A stretch of DNA of 64,000 bases from Kuschelorhynchus macadamiae (GCA_030620095.1 JAUTXW010002195.1:818501-882500), one strand, 5' to 3'; positions 8,713-18,370 are shown, counted from the stretch's first letter. Notes: a model not told the origin generated them from the sequence alone. A program made the numbers and translations.

Positions 8713-8994
8713 ATGCTCGATGAACTTCCAAAAAAAATTAATCTGAAAGAATGTGGTATTGTAAATTTGGATAAAAAACAAAATAAAGGATCTCATTGGA
8801 CTGCTTATATTAAAAATAACAAAAATGTAATATATTTTGATAGTTATGGAAATTTAAAACCACCTTTAGAACTTCTCAAATATTTTAATTCGAATGGCAA
8901 AGTGGATGTATTTTATACTTATGAAAATAAACAAAAATTTAATTCATATAACTGTGGTCAACTATCCCTAAAATTTTTGCAAAAAAATATATAA
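8713..8994 (+). CDS. PRO: Adenain-like cysteine protease (visible ATG ORF; frame open from 8578)
   Basis: From the first ATG the ORF encodes 93 aa with the adenovirus-protease catalytic set: H28 (GSHWTAY), D43 (YFDSYG), the oxyanion Q74 and C81 (YNCGQLS), Q and C being seven apart as in adenain. It would mature virion proteins. Between 8620 and 8712 the same frame is open and reads like the family's N-terminal region (it includes IIKYVKLLKI and FRGVF), so the 93-aa ORF is probably short at its start. No ATG precedes 8713 in this frame. Expression as a -1 frameshift extension of the PLA2 protein, a non-AUG start, or a one-base change in the A run are the options. Confidence 0.88.
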   Translation: MLDELPKKINLKECGIVNLDKKQNKGSHWTAYIKNNKNVIYFDSYGNLKPPLELLKYFNSNGKVDVFYTYENKQKFNSYNCGQLSLKFLQKNI

Positions 8995-9036
8995 ACTCAT
9001 TATTTATTGTAATATCTCATTCATAAATAAACTGCA

Positions 9037-9735
9037 ATGTCTACCACAATTGCCATATCAGGAAACAGTTCTGTTTTGTCTGCTGATTTTAATCCGCCCA
9101 TATATTTAGAGGATGAAAAACAATATTACCTGGGTTTAGCTGATTTTGAAACGTTTATGACTATCCCCAATATAAAAGAAGGATATAATAAATTTTATAT
9201 AGATAATAAAGTAATTGTTATTCCCGACGGAACTTATGACATTACAGATATAGAAACATACATAAGAGAAAGTATAGAAGATTTATTTCCGAATGAAAAA
9301 ATTTTTTTTCTTTTAAAAGCAAATGTTAATACTCTAAAAACTTTTTTAATGTGTAGTAGAATAATTGATTTTACCAAGGAAGATTCGATAGGAAAAATGT
9401 TGGGTTTTAATAGCAGGATACTAGAAGCTATGAAAGAGGAAGAATCAGATAATGTTGCAAAAATAACTAAGGTGAATGCTATTTGTATTGACTGTAATAT
9501 TTGTGTCGGTTCTTACAATAATGGTAAACCTGTTCATATTATTCACCAGTTTTATCCAACTGTAGCTCCAGGGTATAAAATAGTTGAATCTCCTTTGCCC
9601 ATTTTGTATTTTCCAGTTAGCGTCAAAGCAATTAACAATATAACAGTTAAAATAGTTGATCAAGACGGAGAACTTATCAGTTTTAGAGGAGAAACTATAA
9701 CAGTAAGGTTACATTTACAAACAAGTGAAATATAA
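9037..9735 (+). CDS. Polinton minor capsid (penton-like, single jelly-roll) protein
   Basis: The 232-aa product has an opening SADFNPPIYLEDEKQYYLGL followed by predominantly beta-strand segments and ends IVDQDGELISFRGETITVRL. From memory this pattern matches the Polinton minor capsid family with a single jelly-roll fold that forms pentons. Length is normal. It sits between the protease and major capsid genes, as in related elements, and its stop is separated by one base from the ATG of the next ORF. Confidence 0.85.
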   Translation: MSTTIAISGNSSVLSADFNPPIYLEDEKQYYLGLADFETFMTIPNIKEGYNKFYIDNKVIVIPDGTYDITDIETYIRESIEDLFPNEKIFFLLKANVNTLKTFLMCSRIIDFTKEDSIGKMLGFNSRILEAMKEEESDNVAKITKVNAICIDCNICVGSYNNGKPVHIIHQFYPTVAPGYKIVESPLPILYFPVSVKAINNITVKIVDQDGELISFRGETITVRLHLQTSEI

Positions 9736-9736
9736 A

Positions 9737-9916
9737 ATGGTTGTTAGATATAATAGAGCCCTTGGGATGAGACTTGCCCCTACTACTATCAACAAAGTAA
9801 AAACTTATAAAAAGAAAAAGCCTAAACAACAGTTCAGTATCAAATCCAACACCAACAAGTTAAGACGAGATAATCGTAAATTTCTCACATCCTTGGGTTT
9901 CACTGTTTTAAAATAA
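9737..9916 (+). CDS. Small very basic protein, possible DNA-condensing virion core peptide
   Basis: I use the ATG at 9737, one base after the preceding stop; the frame is open a few codons further up but only from a GTG. The 59-aa product is rich in Lys and Arg in its middle (KKKKPKQQ) and ends RKFLTSLGFTVLK, a C-terminus I recall from small Polinton proteins. The stop TAA shares its last base with the ATG of the major capsid gene (TAATG). A core or DNA-binding role is inferred from charge and position. Confidence 0.7.
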   Translation: MVVRYNRALGMRLAPTTINKVKTYKKKKPKQQFSIKSNTNKLRRDNRKFLTSLGFTVLK

Positions 9917-11106
9917 TGAACATATTAAACGTAAACGAAAAGCTTTATGTAGACAATTCCATCGTCAGTTCTGAGCTTCACACATATCAACCATATATTT
10001 CTTCAAAATTCGATTACAATGATGAAATAAGGATCCCAATTCAAGAACTCGATGCTTACACTCTACCATCAGATAGTTTACTTTATATCGAAGGAAAATT
10101 AACTAATACAGAAGGTAAATATAAGAAAGAATTGCTATTTATTAACAATGGTATAGCCTTTTTGTTCAGAGAAATCCGCTATGAACTAAACGGAATTACT
10201 ATAGATTCAATAAGAAATGTTGGATTAGCATCAACCTTAAAAAGCTACCTTTCTCACAATACCAACGAAAGTTTAAAACTGGAAAATGCAGGTTGGTTTC
10301 CACATCGGAAAGAAGGTGATACAATTTTAGTTGATAATGATGGAAAATTCTCCGTATCCATACCACTAAAAATGCTTTTAGGATTTTTTGAAGATTACAG
10401 AAAAATTATTATGAATATGAAACAGGAATTGGTTCTTATTAGATCAACTGATGATTTAGATGGTGTTATTTTCAAAGAAGATCCGGCACACCTTGTTACT
10501 GCTCCTGACACTCCATTGGTTACTTTCGATAAAATTTATTGGAAAGTTCCTCACATTCTAGTTGATATGCCACAACAACTTGCTCTATCAAAAATATTAG
10601 AATCAAATAAAGATATATTGATAGGATTCAGGAGTTGGGAACTTGTTGAATATTCTTCTCTAACCGAAACAACCCGTCACACATGGCCAGTAAAAACAAC
10701 TAGTAAACTAGAAGCTCCTCGTCATGTTGTGATTGGCTTTCAAGAAAACAGAAAAGGGAAAATTGTTAAAGATATGAGTAAATTTGACAATATTACCTTG
10801 TCAAATATTAGAGTATATTTAAATTCTGAAAGATATCCTTATCACGATTTGTACTTAAATTTCGAAGAAAACAAATTTTCTGCTTTATACGAAATGTTTG
10901 CCAACTTTAGACAGTCTTATTATGGTGTTCCAAATGAACCCATTTTTAATCCTGAACAATTCAAAAACATTAGTCCTATTACACATATTGATTGCTCCCA
11001 TCAAAAAGAAACAATTCAAACGGGATCCGTAGTAATGAGAATTGAATTTGAGACACACAATGCAATTAAAAAAGATACTTTCTGCTTATTGTCTTATTTT
11101 ACATGA
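9916..11106 (+). CDS. MCP: Major capsid protein, double jelly-roll
   Basis: The 396-aa ORF matches the Polinton major capsid family: an N-terminal region with QPYISSKFDYNDEIRI and LLYIEG, then RYELNG, the first-roll end SVSIPLKMLLGFFEDY, and a second jelly roll ending in VVMRIEFETHNAI. Length and strand pattern fit the double-jelly-roll capsomer shared with adenoviruses and virophages. Translation is tightly coupled to the upstream ORF by a TAATG overlap. No breaks are seen. Confidence 0.9.
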   Translation: MNILNVNEKLYVDNSIVSSELHTYQPYISSKFDYNDEIRIPIQELDAYTLPSDSLLYIEGKLTNTEGKYKKELLFINNGIAFLFREIRYELNGITIDSIRNVGLASTLKSYLSHNTNESLKLENAGWFPHRKEGDTILVDNDGKFSVSIPLKMLLGFFEDYRKIIMNMKQELVLIRSTDDLDGVIFKEDPAHLVTAPDTPLVTFDKIYWKVPHILVDMPQQLALSKILESNKDILIGFRSWELVEYSSLTETTRHTWPVKTTSKLEAPRHVVIGFQENRKGKIVKDMSKFDNITLSNIRVYLNSERYPYHDLYLNFEENKFSALYEMFANFRQSYYGVPNEPIFNPEQFKNISPITHIDCSHQKETIQTGSVVMRIEFETHNAIKKDTFCLLSYFT

Positions 11107-11224
11107 CAAATTATTTAGCTACAACCCTCTTACTAAAATTGTGAAACAATTATAAACTTTATCCCCACTATTTTCATATTTCGATTTAATTTAAAGAAAT
11201 TTTCAAAAGCTTTTAGTTTTAATC

Positions 11225-11350
11225 ATGACATCAAAACTACAACTACAAATTGAAAAATTTATTTTTAAAATTAATCAACTGAAAGAAGAAATTGCAAATT
11301 ATTCAAGTAAAAAAAGTCTCATTAAAAAATTTGCTGCTTTGAAAATATGA
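11225..11350 (+). CDS. 41-aa helical ORF overlapping the next gene (ATGA)
   Basis: A small ORF runs from ATG 11225 to TGA 11348-11350. Its product is lysine-rich with heptad-like Leu/Ile spacing, so probably one helix. Its stop overlaps the ATG of the 149-aa gene in an ATGA junction, the same tight spacing used elsewhere in this element, which supports it being real. No family is recognised. Confidence 0.45.
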   Translation: MTSKLQLQIEKFIFKINQLKEEIANYSSKKSLIKKFAALKI

Positions 11351-11796
11351 GATTGGTTATAGATATTCAAGGATTCAAAGATGAAAAAAATAAATTTATA
11401 CCGAAAGAGCTTGCAGCTTTTGATGGTTATGAAATGACTCATTACATTTTTAAAAAGCCTTTTCCAATGGAGTTTCTTTCACCTGATTGTCACAAGCAGG
11501 CGGTATGGTTAACGAAAAATTATCATTGTATACATTGGAATAATGGATTTACTCCATTACATCATTTCCCAAAAATAATTGAAACACTTACGAAGAAAGC
11601 AGATTTTGTTTTTGTAAAAGGAAGCGAAAAAAAGGATTTTATACAGAAATATTCTAAAAAGCATGTGATTGAAATAGATGAACAACCAGCGCTAAAGCTA
11701 ATGGAACCAAAATGCTTCTATCATTCAAAATCACCTTGTATGTGTGCTTTGACAAATGTGTTATTTTTATATGACAATTGTTTTATGAATGAATAA
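11347..11796 (+). CDS. Conserved Polinton protein (149 aa), unknown
   Basis: The product starts RLVIDIQGFKDEKNKFIPKE and later has HCIHWNNGFTPLHHF, VFVKGSEKKDFI, IDEQPALK and a cysteine-rich end CFYHSKSPCMCAL. From memory the same block recurs as a small ORF in many insect Polintons and related virus-like elements. The first strand VIDIQGF and later acidic strand resemble an RNase H/DEDD-type fold start, but a full catalytic set is not visible, so no enzyme is claimed. Cysteine/histidine pairs at the C-terminus might bind zinc. Confidence 0.7.
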   Translation: MRLVIDIQGFKDEKNKFIPKELAAFDGYEMTHYIFKKPFPMEFLSPDCHKQAVWLTKNYHCIHWNNGFTPLHHFPKIIETLTKKADFVFVKGSEKKDFIQKYSKKHVIEIDEQPALKLMEPKCFYHSKSPCMCALTNVLFLYDNCFMNE

Positions 11797-11824
11797 AAAT
11801 ATAAAAAAAAAATTAATTACCTTT

Positions 11825-12100
11825 TTATTTTGCATTAACCAACCATGATTGAATACAATTAATATGATACCTTAAATCTAATTTTCTAAATTCATTTAAA
11901 AGTTCATACTCATTTTTATATTTTAAATAATCATTACAAAATTTAGCGGCTAATTTACATTGTTTCATTCGATCTATATTATTAACATATGCTGACAAAT
12001 CTTGTGCTTTTGCGTCTTCTTCGCCTACAATTGATAAATATTGGAAGTATGCAGCAGATATAATAAACTCTTCATACATTTCAGTAACCATTTGCTCCAT
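11825..12100 (-). CDS. Small helical protein, member 3 of a three-gene paralogous cluster
   Basis: The 91-aa product aligns by eye with its two upstream neighbours over about 40 residues: an A-x2-C/F-C-N/D-x-Y-L-K segment, a conserved aromatic/Leu pattern, then Y-H-I-x2-I-Q-S-W-L. It appears all-helical. No known family is recognised. It is the last minus-strand gene and converges on the 149-aa gene with 28 bases between stops. Confidence 0.65.
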   Translation of the reverse strand: MEQMVTEMYEEFIISAAYFQYLSIVGEEDAKAQDLSAYVNNIDRMKQCKLAAKFCNDYLKYKNEYELLNEFRKLDLRYHINCIQSWLVNAK

Positions 12101-12117
12101 TGTAAATATTATTAAAT

Positions 12118-12408
12118 TTATTCTTCCTTTTCAATTTCTTGAAGAATAGTATCCTCGTCAATAAATTGCTTCAAGTCTTTTAAATAGTAACCAAAGCCAA
12201 TATCTTTTAGATCTTGAATAAGTTGAAAAAAATTTAATGTTTCAATGTATTTGTTGCAACAGAGGGCAGCCTTTACGAATTCCTCAGATTGATTACAATA
12301 AAAGTCTATCCACTCCGGACCACTTGCCATACAATATGAGAAATAGGTTTTTGAAAGATTACTAAATTTCTCCTCTAATAATTTAACTGCAATCAGCAAC
12401 TCAGCCAT
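12118..12408 (-). CDS. Small helical protein, member 2 of the paralogous cluster
   Basis: A 96-aa product with the shared segment A-A-L-C-C-N-K-Y-I-E followed by FFQLIQDLKDIGFGYYLKDL and an acidic tail. It keeps the family's Cys pair and the G-x-G/S-Y-x-L pattern found in the 129-aa neighbour. Its ATG lies five bases from the stop of that neighbour, so the three genes look like one minus-strand transcription unit. Function unknown. Confidence 0.65.
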   Translation of the reverse strand: MAELLIAVKLLEEKFSNLSKTYFSYCMASGPEWIDFYCNQSEEFVKAALCCNKYIETLNFFQLIQDLKDIGFGYYLKDLKQFIDEDTILQEIEKEE

Positions 12409-12413
12409 TTCAT

Positions 12414-12803
12414 TTATTTAACATAATATTTTAAATATGTAGGGGGACGTCTCTTGCGAATAGGATTAACTTTCTTTGATAATACCTGTTTTTTATCTTC
12501 GTATAATTGAAACCTCTTTTGGGTTGCAATAATAGCAGGTATAAATTGGCAATCTTCTCCTATAAATTCTATTAGGTGGCTTAATTCTCCTACAAAGTAT
12601 GATTTCCCAAATGTATTGAAAAACGTAGTAAGGCTTATAATTCCTTCTAAATAATCATCACAACAGTCAATTGCTTCCAAATAATCTCGTTTCAGTGGAT
12701 AAAACAGCTTGGTGTATTCATCTTTCGAAATCACTTCAAAGAAATTGAGATATTTAACTTTTAACTGTCTGATAGTTGTAGTTAATTTTTCGCGATTACA
12801 CAT
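12414..12803 (-). CDS. Small helical protein, member 1 of the paralogous cluster
   Basis: The 129-aa product has the family segment A-I-D-C-C-D-D-Y-L-E, then TTFFNTFGKSYFVGELSHLI, plus a longer basic C-terminal tail (PIRKRRPP) absent from the other two. It is the first gene of the minus-strand block at the element's right side. No homology to a named family is recognised; position near the terminus is where Polintons often carry variable accessory genes. Confidence 0.65.
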   Translation of the reverse strand: MCNREKLTTTIRQLKVKYLNFFEVISKDEYTKLFYPLKRDYLEAIDCCDDYLEGIISLTTFFNTFGKSYFVGELSHLIEFIGEDCQFIPAIIATQKRFQLYEDKKQVLSKKVNPIRKRRPPTYLKYYVK

Positions 12804-13130
12804 AATTCACTTATTACTTGACACATTTTTTCTTTTTGTTTTATACAAAATTGGTGGAAAAATTCAAAAATAACTTTTTACGCAACTCGAGCACAGCTTA
12901 GTAAATGTGCCTCGGCATACTAAAATGATCATGATGCACCTATTTATAAGACTTAAGAATGCAAAATCAAATGTGGGAGAACAAAGAGAAAAAATTAAAA
13001 ATATGATGCGAATGAGAATAAAAGGGGAGGAAGTTAAGAATGAGGGACATGAGAGAGAGGAAGAGGAGGAGGAGGAGGCGCTCCCATATTATAACTACTT
13101 GTAGAAAATTAAGGTAAGATTCGCCTGATA
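12804..13130. other. Probable right-terminal region of the Polinton and junction with flank
   Basis: Noncoding sequence beyond the last Polinton gene. It includes a strongly purine-rich tract (about 12970-13080, ending in GAGGAGGAGG). The terminal inverted repeat should lie here, but its partner is outside the window so I cannot mark it. A weak ORF across 12907-13104 is a composition effect of the purine tract. Confidence 0.4.
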
Positions 13131-13670
13131 GTCATTGTGGGAGGAAATATGGACCGATTAAATGATCATCAATTATCCCAAGCCATATATTTATTGAAAA
13201 CTGATGCTGAAAATGAGCTTCCTGAGACCATAAGTGATTGTTATGGAAACTTCGTATACACCGTTGTCCAAAAGTAGCCCCGTCAGTAAAGAAAAAGCCA
13301 TTTAAAAAATTTCGAATTTGAGCGATTTGATGAAGAATCCATTGGCAAAAAAATAGGCGCGGAAAAAAGTCTCTAGGTAGTAGGTAGAGCTTGAACACGT
13401 TGAATATGAAACGGATACAATTGTTGTTCTTTAAGAATTTGAAATAAATTGAAGTTGCTTACATTCAAGATGTTGGCAATTTTTTGAGTACTTGTTTCAG
13501 GTGTCTCCGCAATTAACTGTATAACTGCATCTTCTAGTTGCCTAGTTCGTACTTCTCGAGGGCGTCCGCAGTCAGCCGTTTGTTTCTAAAATGTACCATT
13601 TTCGCGCAAACGTTGGTGAAAACGAGCAAATATTGTGTGATTAGGTACCCTTCTTAGCTAGCACTAAAGT
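13131..13670 (-). pseudogene. IS630-like Tc1/mariner transposase remnant
   Basis: Read on the minus strand the region gives, in broken frames, an N-terminal part (HTIFARFHQRLRENG, then an STQKIANILNV helix-turn-helix) and a catalytic-domain part with TDGATFGQRCI (first catalytic D), a HLWSQEAH stretch and INIWLGIIDDHLIGPYFLP. This is the IS630-like transposase type also found at 25.9-27.7 kb. The C-terminal catalytic acid region is missing and several frameshifts are present, so it is a dead fragment beside the Polinton's right end. Confidence 0.75.
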
Positions 13671-14742
13671 AGCTACAACTGTTTCCACTACTACTCTTTA
13701 AGAGTTTTTACGTATTTATTACTAATAATCCTACTGTATATCAACAAACACTTTGGGTTACACATTTTTAAGTATTATATAAGTATTTGTTACTGCGAAT
13801 AATACTTTATAGTATTTTTATTTGTCAAGTAATGATATAATAACTAATGCCAAGCAACTACTGTTAAAACATAGAAGTAAGAATTGAAATAATTATTTTC
13901 TACAAGTAAACTATTACCTCTTGTACTTGAGGTTTCGGAAATAGGGGGTTTTATAAAGACAGTGGCAACAATAGAGTAACCAATTTTTGATTGGTTCGGC
14001 CATATTGCTGCTAAAATCGTTTTGTTTACTTTTCGCCTACGTGGGTTTCCTATGAAGTTTGTTGTTTTAGTGTCTCATATTATTAGTTTGTGATTATTAA
14101 AATGAATATTGATTCAAACAAGAAGTTCTCAGCCATTGGCCATATGGAGAAATGTATTTAAGCCTGGTTCATCTGTTTTTTGCTTGTAATTATAAAGTGT
14201 TTGTGATGAATGCGTAAATGACTATGACCGTAAATGTCTTAAGTTTAAGTTTACTTCAAGAAAAGTTATTAAATATTGCACATTAATATATGTTGGTTTT
14301 AGTTTGCTGTAAAAGACAATATTGCCTCATATCTTAGTGTATATTTTGCTTCATTTAGCACCTCAATTAGAGGTAGAAGCTCTCTAAGATTAGCATAAAA
14401 GAAACTTTATTTTGTAGGCCTTCTTCAGTACATATTACATAACTAAATTCATTTGGCAGACAATTCTCATTAATCGCTTGCACAAACATTGTTATTTGTT
14501 AAAAATCTAACCTCAGAACCAGAAAACTAAGTGAAACACATGTATCCTACCTCAAGTACCAATAACGTATTCTATACGCTCTACACCATATTCCCAATTT
14601 GAGTATTTGTAGTCGCCGTAACTGTTTTGTTTGTATTAAAACGAACTATACATATTTTTAAAGTGGATTAAATAAAGACAGAAACAAGGCAGTGACGAAT
14701 AGGGTGAATTATTACTATTTGGCTATTTAAATGGAACTACAG

Positions 14743-14780
14743 AATTCTGTACTATCTACGTAATTCTGTACTATCTACGT
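14743..14780. repeat. 19-bp perfect tandem duplication
   Basis: Two identical adjacent copies (14743-14761 and 14762-14780) beginning AATTCTGTACT. No function is apparent. Confidence 0.9.
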
Positions 14781-15189
14781 AATAGTTAAAATCACAGTTA
14801 CATGTTATTCTCGAAATAGTTACCCTAAAATTGTTCCCCATTTTGGTAATGATTACGTAGTCTCAGCTTAAACAGAACGTGGCGACACCAACTTCCGGTT
14901 ACTTTAATGAAAATACTTGTGATAACAATGACGTAGTCATGACTAAAAGTGCTACTTGGGTTATAAACATAACAAAACAAAATGCATATCTGACAAGTCC
15001 GAATTTGAAAAATTTTCTATTCTTTTCGATAAAAGAAAAATTTATTACTTATTAACAATAATGTTATTGCAAACTAAAAAGCTTAAGAATAAAGAAACGG
15101 TAATTTAACATTTCGTTAAAATATTCTTATTTAACAGATAACTGTTGACAGTAGCCTACTAGATAATTTATTAAAGAAGCGAAAAATAC

Positions 15190-15345
15190 GCGTTAAAATG
15201 TTTTATTTTTTTGCATAGAAACCGCGCGAATCATTTGCGGACATACGTTTATATAACAAACTGTCATTATTTTTTCATGTAGAATCACCCCCTGAAGTTT
15301 GTCGCACATATTTGCTAACACCCTGTATAAATATATAAAAATTTT
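15190..15345. repeat. Dispersed repeat with TTTGCGGACATA module and CACCCTGTATA end
   Basis: The core at 15231-15255 (CATTTGCGGACATACGTTTA) recurs in altered form near 22721, 23161 and 56871, each near a CCCTGTAT or CTTGTATCT edge. That edge is typical of nonautonomous Tc1/mariner-like repeats in insects; the assignment to a specific family is not possible here. Confidence 0.5.
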
Positions 15346-16832
15346 GCATAAAAAATGGAAAGTGCAAAATTTCAACTTCGTCACTCTGTAAATCAAAAAC
15401 TAGCCACAGGATTTTGTTGTGGCTATAAAAGCCTTTGATCACGGGATCGAGAACTACAACATATCACATTTTCAGAAAAATTGACTGAAAGCCATTTTCC
15501 ATAAGAAATGCGCGGAATCCTTTCTTAATAGAAAAACAAACAAAATTACCTTTCGAACTGGCCTAACTTTCAAAATTTAAATTTTATTTATCCATGCTTA
15601 AACTTTATGTCACTGTCACTGTAAGTTTTAAATGTATGCAGCCTAGACACTATCATATAAGAATTGCTAAATTATTTAAGCATGTCCAAAGTTTACTACG
15701 TCTAAAGTAAATTAATTAATAAAACAAATTTTACTCCTCATCCATAACCAAACCTACGCAATTTACAGCGAGTTGTCAACTACATTCGATTAAATACAAA
15801 CGGGAATACCTATACATTAGAATACATATGCATTATATTAGATGGTTCTGTAGATATGCCAAATAGATATCAATATTCATGTAAACATGGTATATTCCGT
15901 GTACAGCAAGATTAATTCAAGCCTAGGACAGTGTTAATTAGCTAAATGTGTAGTTTATTCACCGTATGGTAATTTCTTGTGTCTTTTATACGAAGTGTGG
16001 TTGACATTGATATCCATTAGAGATTATTGCGAAATTTGCAAAGGTTGTTAAAATAATAGAGGGATAATTATTCTTGTTATGAAAACATATACAGATTGTT
16101 GTGATCAGATTTTAGTCGTGTTAATTGTTTTTTCAAAAAAATAAGAATCTTCATTAACCTATGTCGTTGAACTAAAAAAGTAGCACAGTCACCAGAGACA
16201 GCTTTAGCGGTTTAATTTAATTTAAATTATCGCAGATAAAGCTAAATTGTTAGATTAAAAAATTTAGGCCAGATTATTATCTAAAAAAAGGTGTTGTTTT
16301 TTTTTGCAGTCCTCATAGTTTTTACGAAAATTAAGTTTGAAAAAAAAGATTACTTTTTGAGGTTATGTCATATTATGTAGCCACAGAAGTCTTCTTCTAA
16401 TCGCATTTTGAATTATAGACAAAAAATAATTTTTACACAAATTATTGCGAAATTCTTCCTGAGGCTTGCTAATAAATTCAAGAATTTTTCTCTTGGTCCG
16501 AAAATAAGGGAGAGGAATAAGAATGAGGACTTCAAATTAATTTATCTTGCAAATTACTATATTTCCGAAAAAAAAATCATAATAAGCTTTTTTATAGGTA
16601 ATGATCTGCCCTACATTTTTCTATCAATGTTCAATCTGCAATGTTTTGGAAGATATTTGACAAAAACTGCCTTTTTTGGCCATTTTTTTTTTGTCAACCA
16701 GACTGTCTACGTGTGACTTGTGTGAGCACTCTGTACATTTTTAAACAGCCCCTCAAGAGACACCATTGGCAAAAAAATTAATGCAATTTACTGTTTTTTA
16801 GACTAATGGTATTGTAATGCAGGATAATAATA

Positions 16833-17235
16833 GGGGAGACCGGGGACAATTGTAACATGGTACAATTGTAACAGCCGCCAGTCTGGTGGTTAAACGTGAT
16901 TCGATTTTCGCGCCGCTTTGTGTTTCGCATTGTGGCCATTAGGCGTGTGCGTCGCTTTACTTTGAGGTCTCCAGTTGTGGTACAATTGTCTCCACGTGCA
17001 GATATCTGATTTCTTTAACGGTAAGTAATAAATATGCTCATGCATTAATTTATTAAAATACATGCTTAGAATGCAGTAACGGAGCCTAAATTTTGCTTAC
17101 GCCTAATTTGATAATGCTACTATGGATTGCCAATATCAGCTTGCTAATAAAACGACTCTTGTTTGTGTAATTTATTTTTTTACGCAAAATTATAGATGGG
17201 GACATTTGTAACACACGATTGGGAGACAGTTGTAA
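16833..17235. repeat. Left TIR and subterminal ACAATTGT motif cluster
   Basis: Motifs of the form ACAATTGT(AAC), or close variants, occur near 16846, 16862, 16982, 17204, 17229 and 17242, often as inverted pairs. The mirror cluster lies at the right end. They look like transposase-binding sites; part also overlaps the promoter and 5'-UTR. Confidence 0.7.
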
Positions 17236-17302
17236 CGTGTTACAATTGTCCCCGTGCTACCTAATTTGAAGATTTTAATTCTTAATGCCCATTTTTTTAC
17301 AG
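17021..17302 (+). other. Predicted 5'-UTR intron of the pogo-like transposase
   Basis: A strong donor (AACG|GTAAGTAATA) at 17021 and an acceptor (TTTTTTTACAG) ending at 17302 bound 282 bases. The transposase ATG at 17306 follows the acceptor by three bases, which supports the intron. Confidence 0.6.
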
Positions 17303-17305
17303 AAA

Positions 17306-18370
17306 ATGCCACGTACAAGAGTGAGAACATCCAAGAGGGGTCCTAGTCGTATTGATCTGCAACGGGCAACTTTACTGGTAGACCAAGGAGTGTCTGAAAG
17401 GGAAGCTGCAACACGTTTTCACATTTGCCATGTTACATTAAATAGATATATTAAGAAAATTAAAAATGGCATTGAAGAACCTAATGTTGGTTATTCCTCG
17501 CATAATAAAATTCTGTCTTCAGAAGACGAATTGATATTTTGTGAATACATACGCCACTCAGCTGACCTTTATTTCGGGCTTTCACCTTCTGATGTTCGTT
17601 CCTTGGCATATGAATTTTGTATAAGAAAAAACATTAAAGTTCCAGATCAATGGCATACCACCAAAATGGGATCAAGAGATTGGTTTTCAAATTTTATGAA
17701 GAGGAATAACACATTATCTATAAGAGTACCCGAAGCGACAAGTCATGCAAGGGCTATTAATTTTAACAGAACAAATGTCACTAAATTTTTTGACAATTTG
17801 GCGAGGGTAATGGAGAGCGGCATATTTGAGGCTGCAAATATATACAACGTGGATGAAACAGGAATAACGACAGTGCAAAAACCCTGTAAAATTGTATCTA
17901 CTAAGGGTACCAAACAAGTAGGAGCCGTTACCTCTTCGGAAAGAGGAACATTAATTACCCTTTGTCTTGCCGTGAATGCAATAGGAAATTCAATTCCGCC
18001 AATGTTTTTGTTCCCTAGGAAGCGATTTAAACCTTTTTTTATGTCTAAGGCACCAATTGGTTCTATTGGAGAAGCTAACGGCTCCGGGTGGATGGATGCC
18101 GACACCTTTTTTATATATATAAAGCATTTTGCAAAACATACCAGGTCTTCCCCTCAGAATAAGATATTATTGATATTGGATAATCATAGATCGCATCTGG
18201 GTTTGCAAATAATTGACTTCTGCCGAGAAAATGGAATTGTTCTTCTGTCATTCCCGCCCCATACGTCGCATAAATTGCAACCCCTTGACCGAAGTGTTTA
18301 TGGGCCACTAAAAGTCTATCTAAACAGCTGTATGGACGCCTGGAGAAAAATAATCCCGGTCAAACAATGA
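17306..18370 (+). pseudogene. Pogo-like transposase, N-terminal HTH and DDD catalytic part (frameshifted)
   Basis: I start at the ATG after the predicted splice acceptor. Residues about 10-60 form a psq/CENP-B-type helix-turn-helix (LQRATLLVDQGVSEREAA). Catalytic aspartates are in NVDETGI, LILDNHRSH and LQPLDRSVYG; the last two are 35 residues apart (DD35D). The frame terminates at 18370, but the continuing family sequence resumes in the next frame. A single A missing from the A run at about 18346-18350 explains this. The remaining protein is at 18367-19221. Otherwise there are no stops, so inactivation is recent, or it is an assembly error. Confidence 0.88.

Larger units (their letters stand above)
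1..13104. mobile_element. Polinton/Maverick element, left end outside the window
   Basis: Sixteen or more closely packed ORFs include the diagnostic Polinton set: protein-primed polymerase B, chromodomain integrase, FtsK/HerA-type packaging ATPase, adenain-like protease, minor capsid and double-jelly-roll major capsid protein. Gene blocks are on alternating strands and several neighbours overlap or abut. All ORFs are free of internal stops, which argues for a recent insertion or an endogenous virus-like copy. The left terminal repeat lies beyond base 1. The right end must lie between the last gene (12803) and an unrelated transposase fossil at about 13131, but without the left terminus the inverted repeat cannot be identified, so the right coordinate is approximate. 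Confidence 0.93.
13671..16832. other. AT-rich intergenic stretch without recognisable genes
   Basis: No coding region can be supported. It contains a 19-bp perfect tandem duplication at 14743-14780 and a dispersed repeat module around 15190-15345. Short ORFs here (for example 16408-16716) have no recognisable domain or good composition. Confidence 0.6.

Noticed and set aside
11347..11796. DEDD exonuclease
   Set aside because: Only the first acidic strand pattern is suggestive; the other catalytic residues are not visible.
12907..13104. 65-codon ORF after the Polinton
   Set aside because: It is driven by a purine-rich Lys/Glu tract, has no recognisable domain and lies in the likely terminal region.
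12804..13104. Polinton terminal inverted repeat
   Set aside because: The left terminus is outside the window, so no pairing can be shown.
16408..16716. 102-codon ORF
   Set aside because: AT-rich composition with no domain, no good ATG context and no neighbours.
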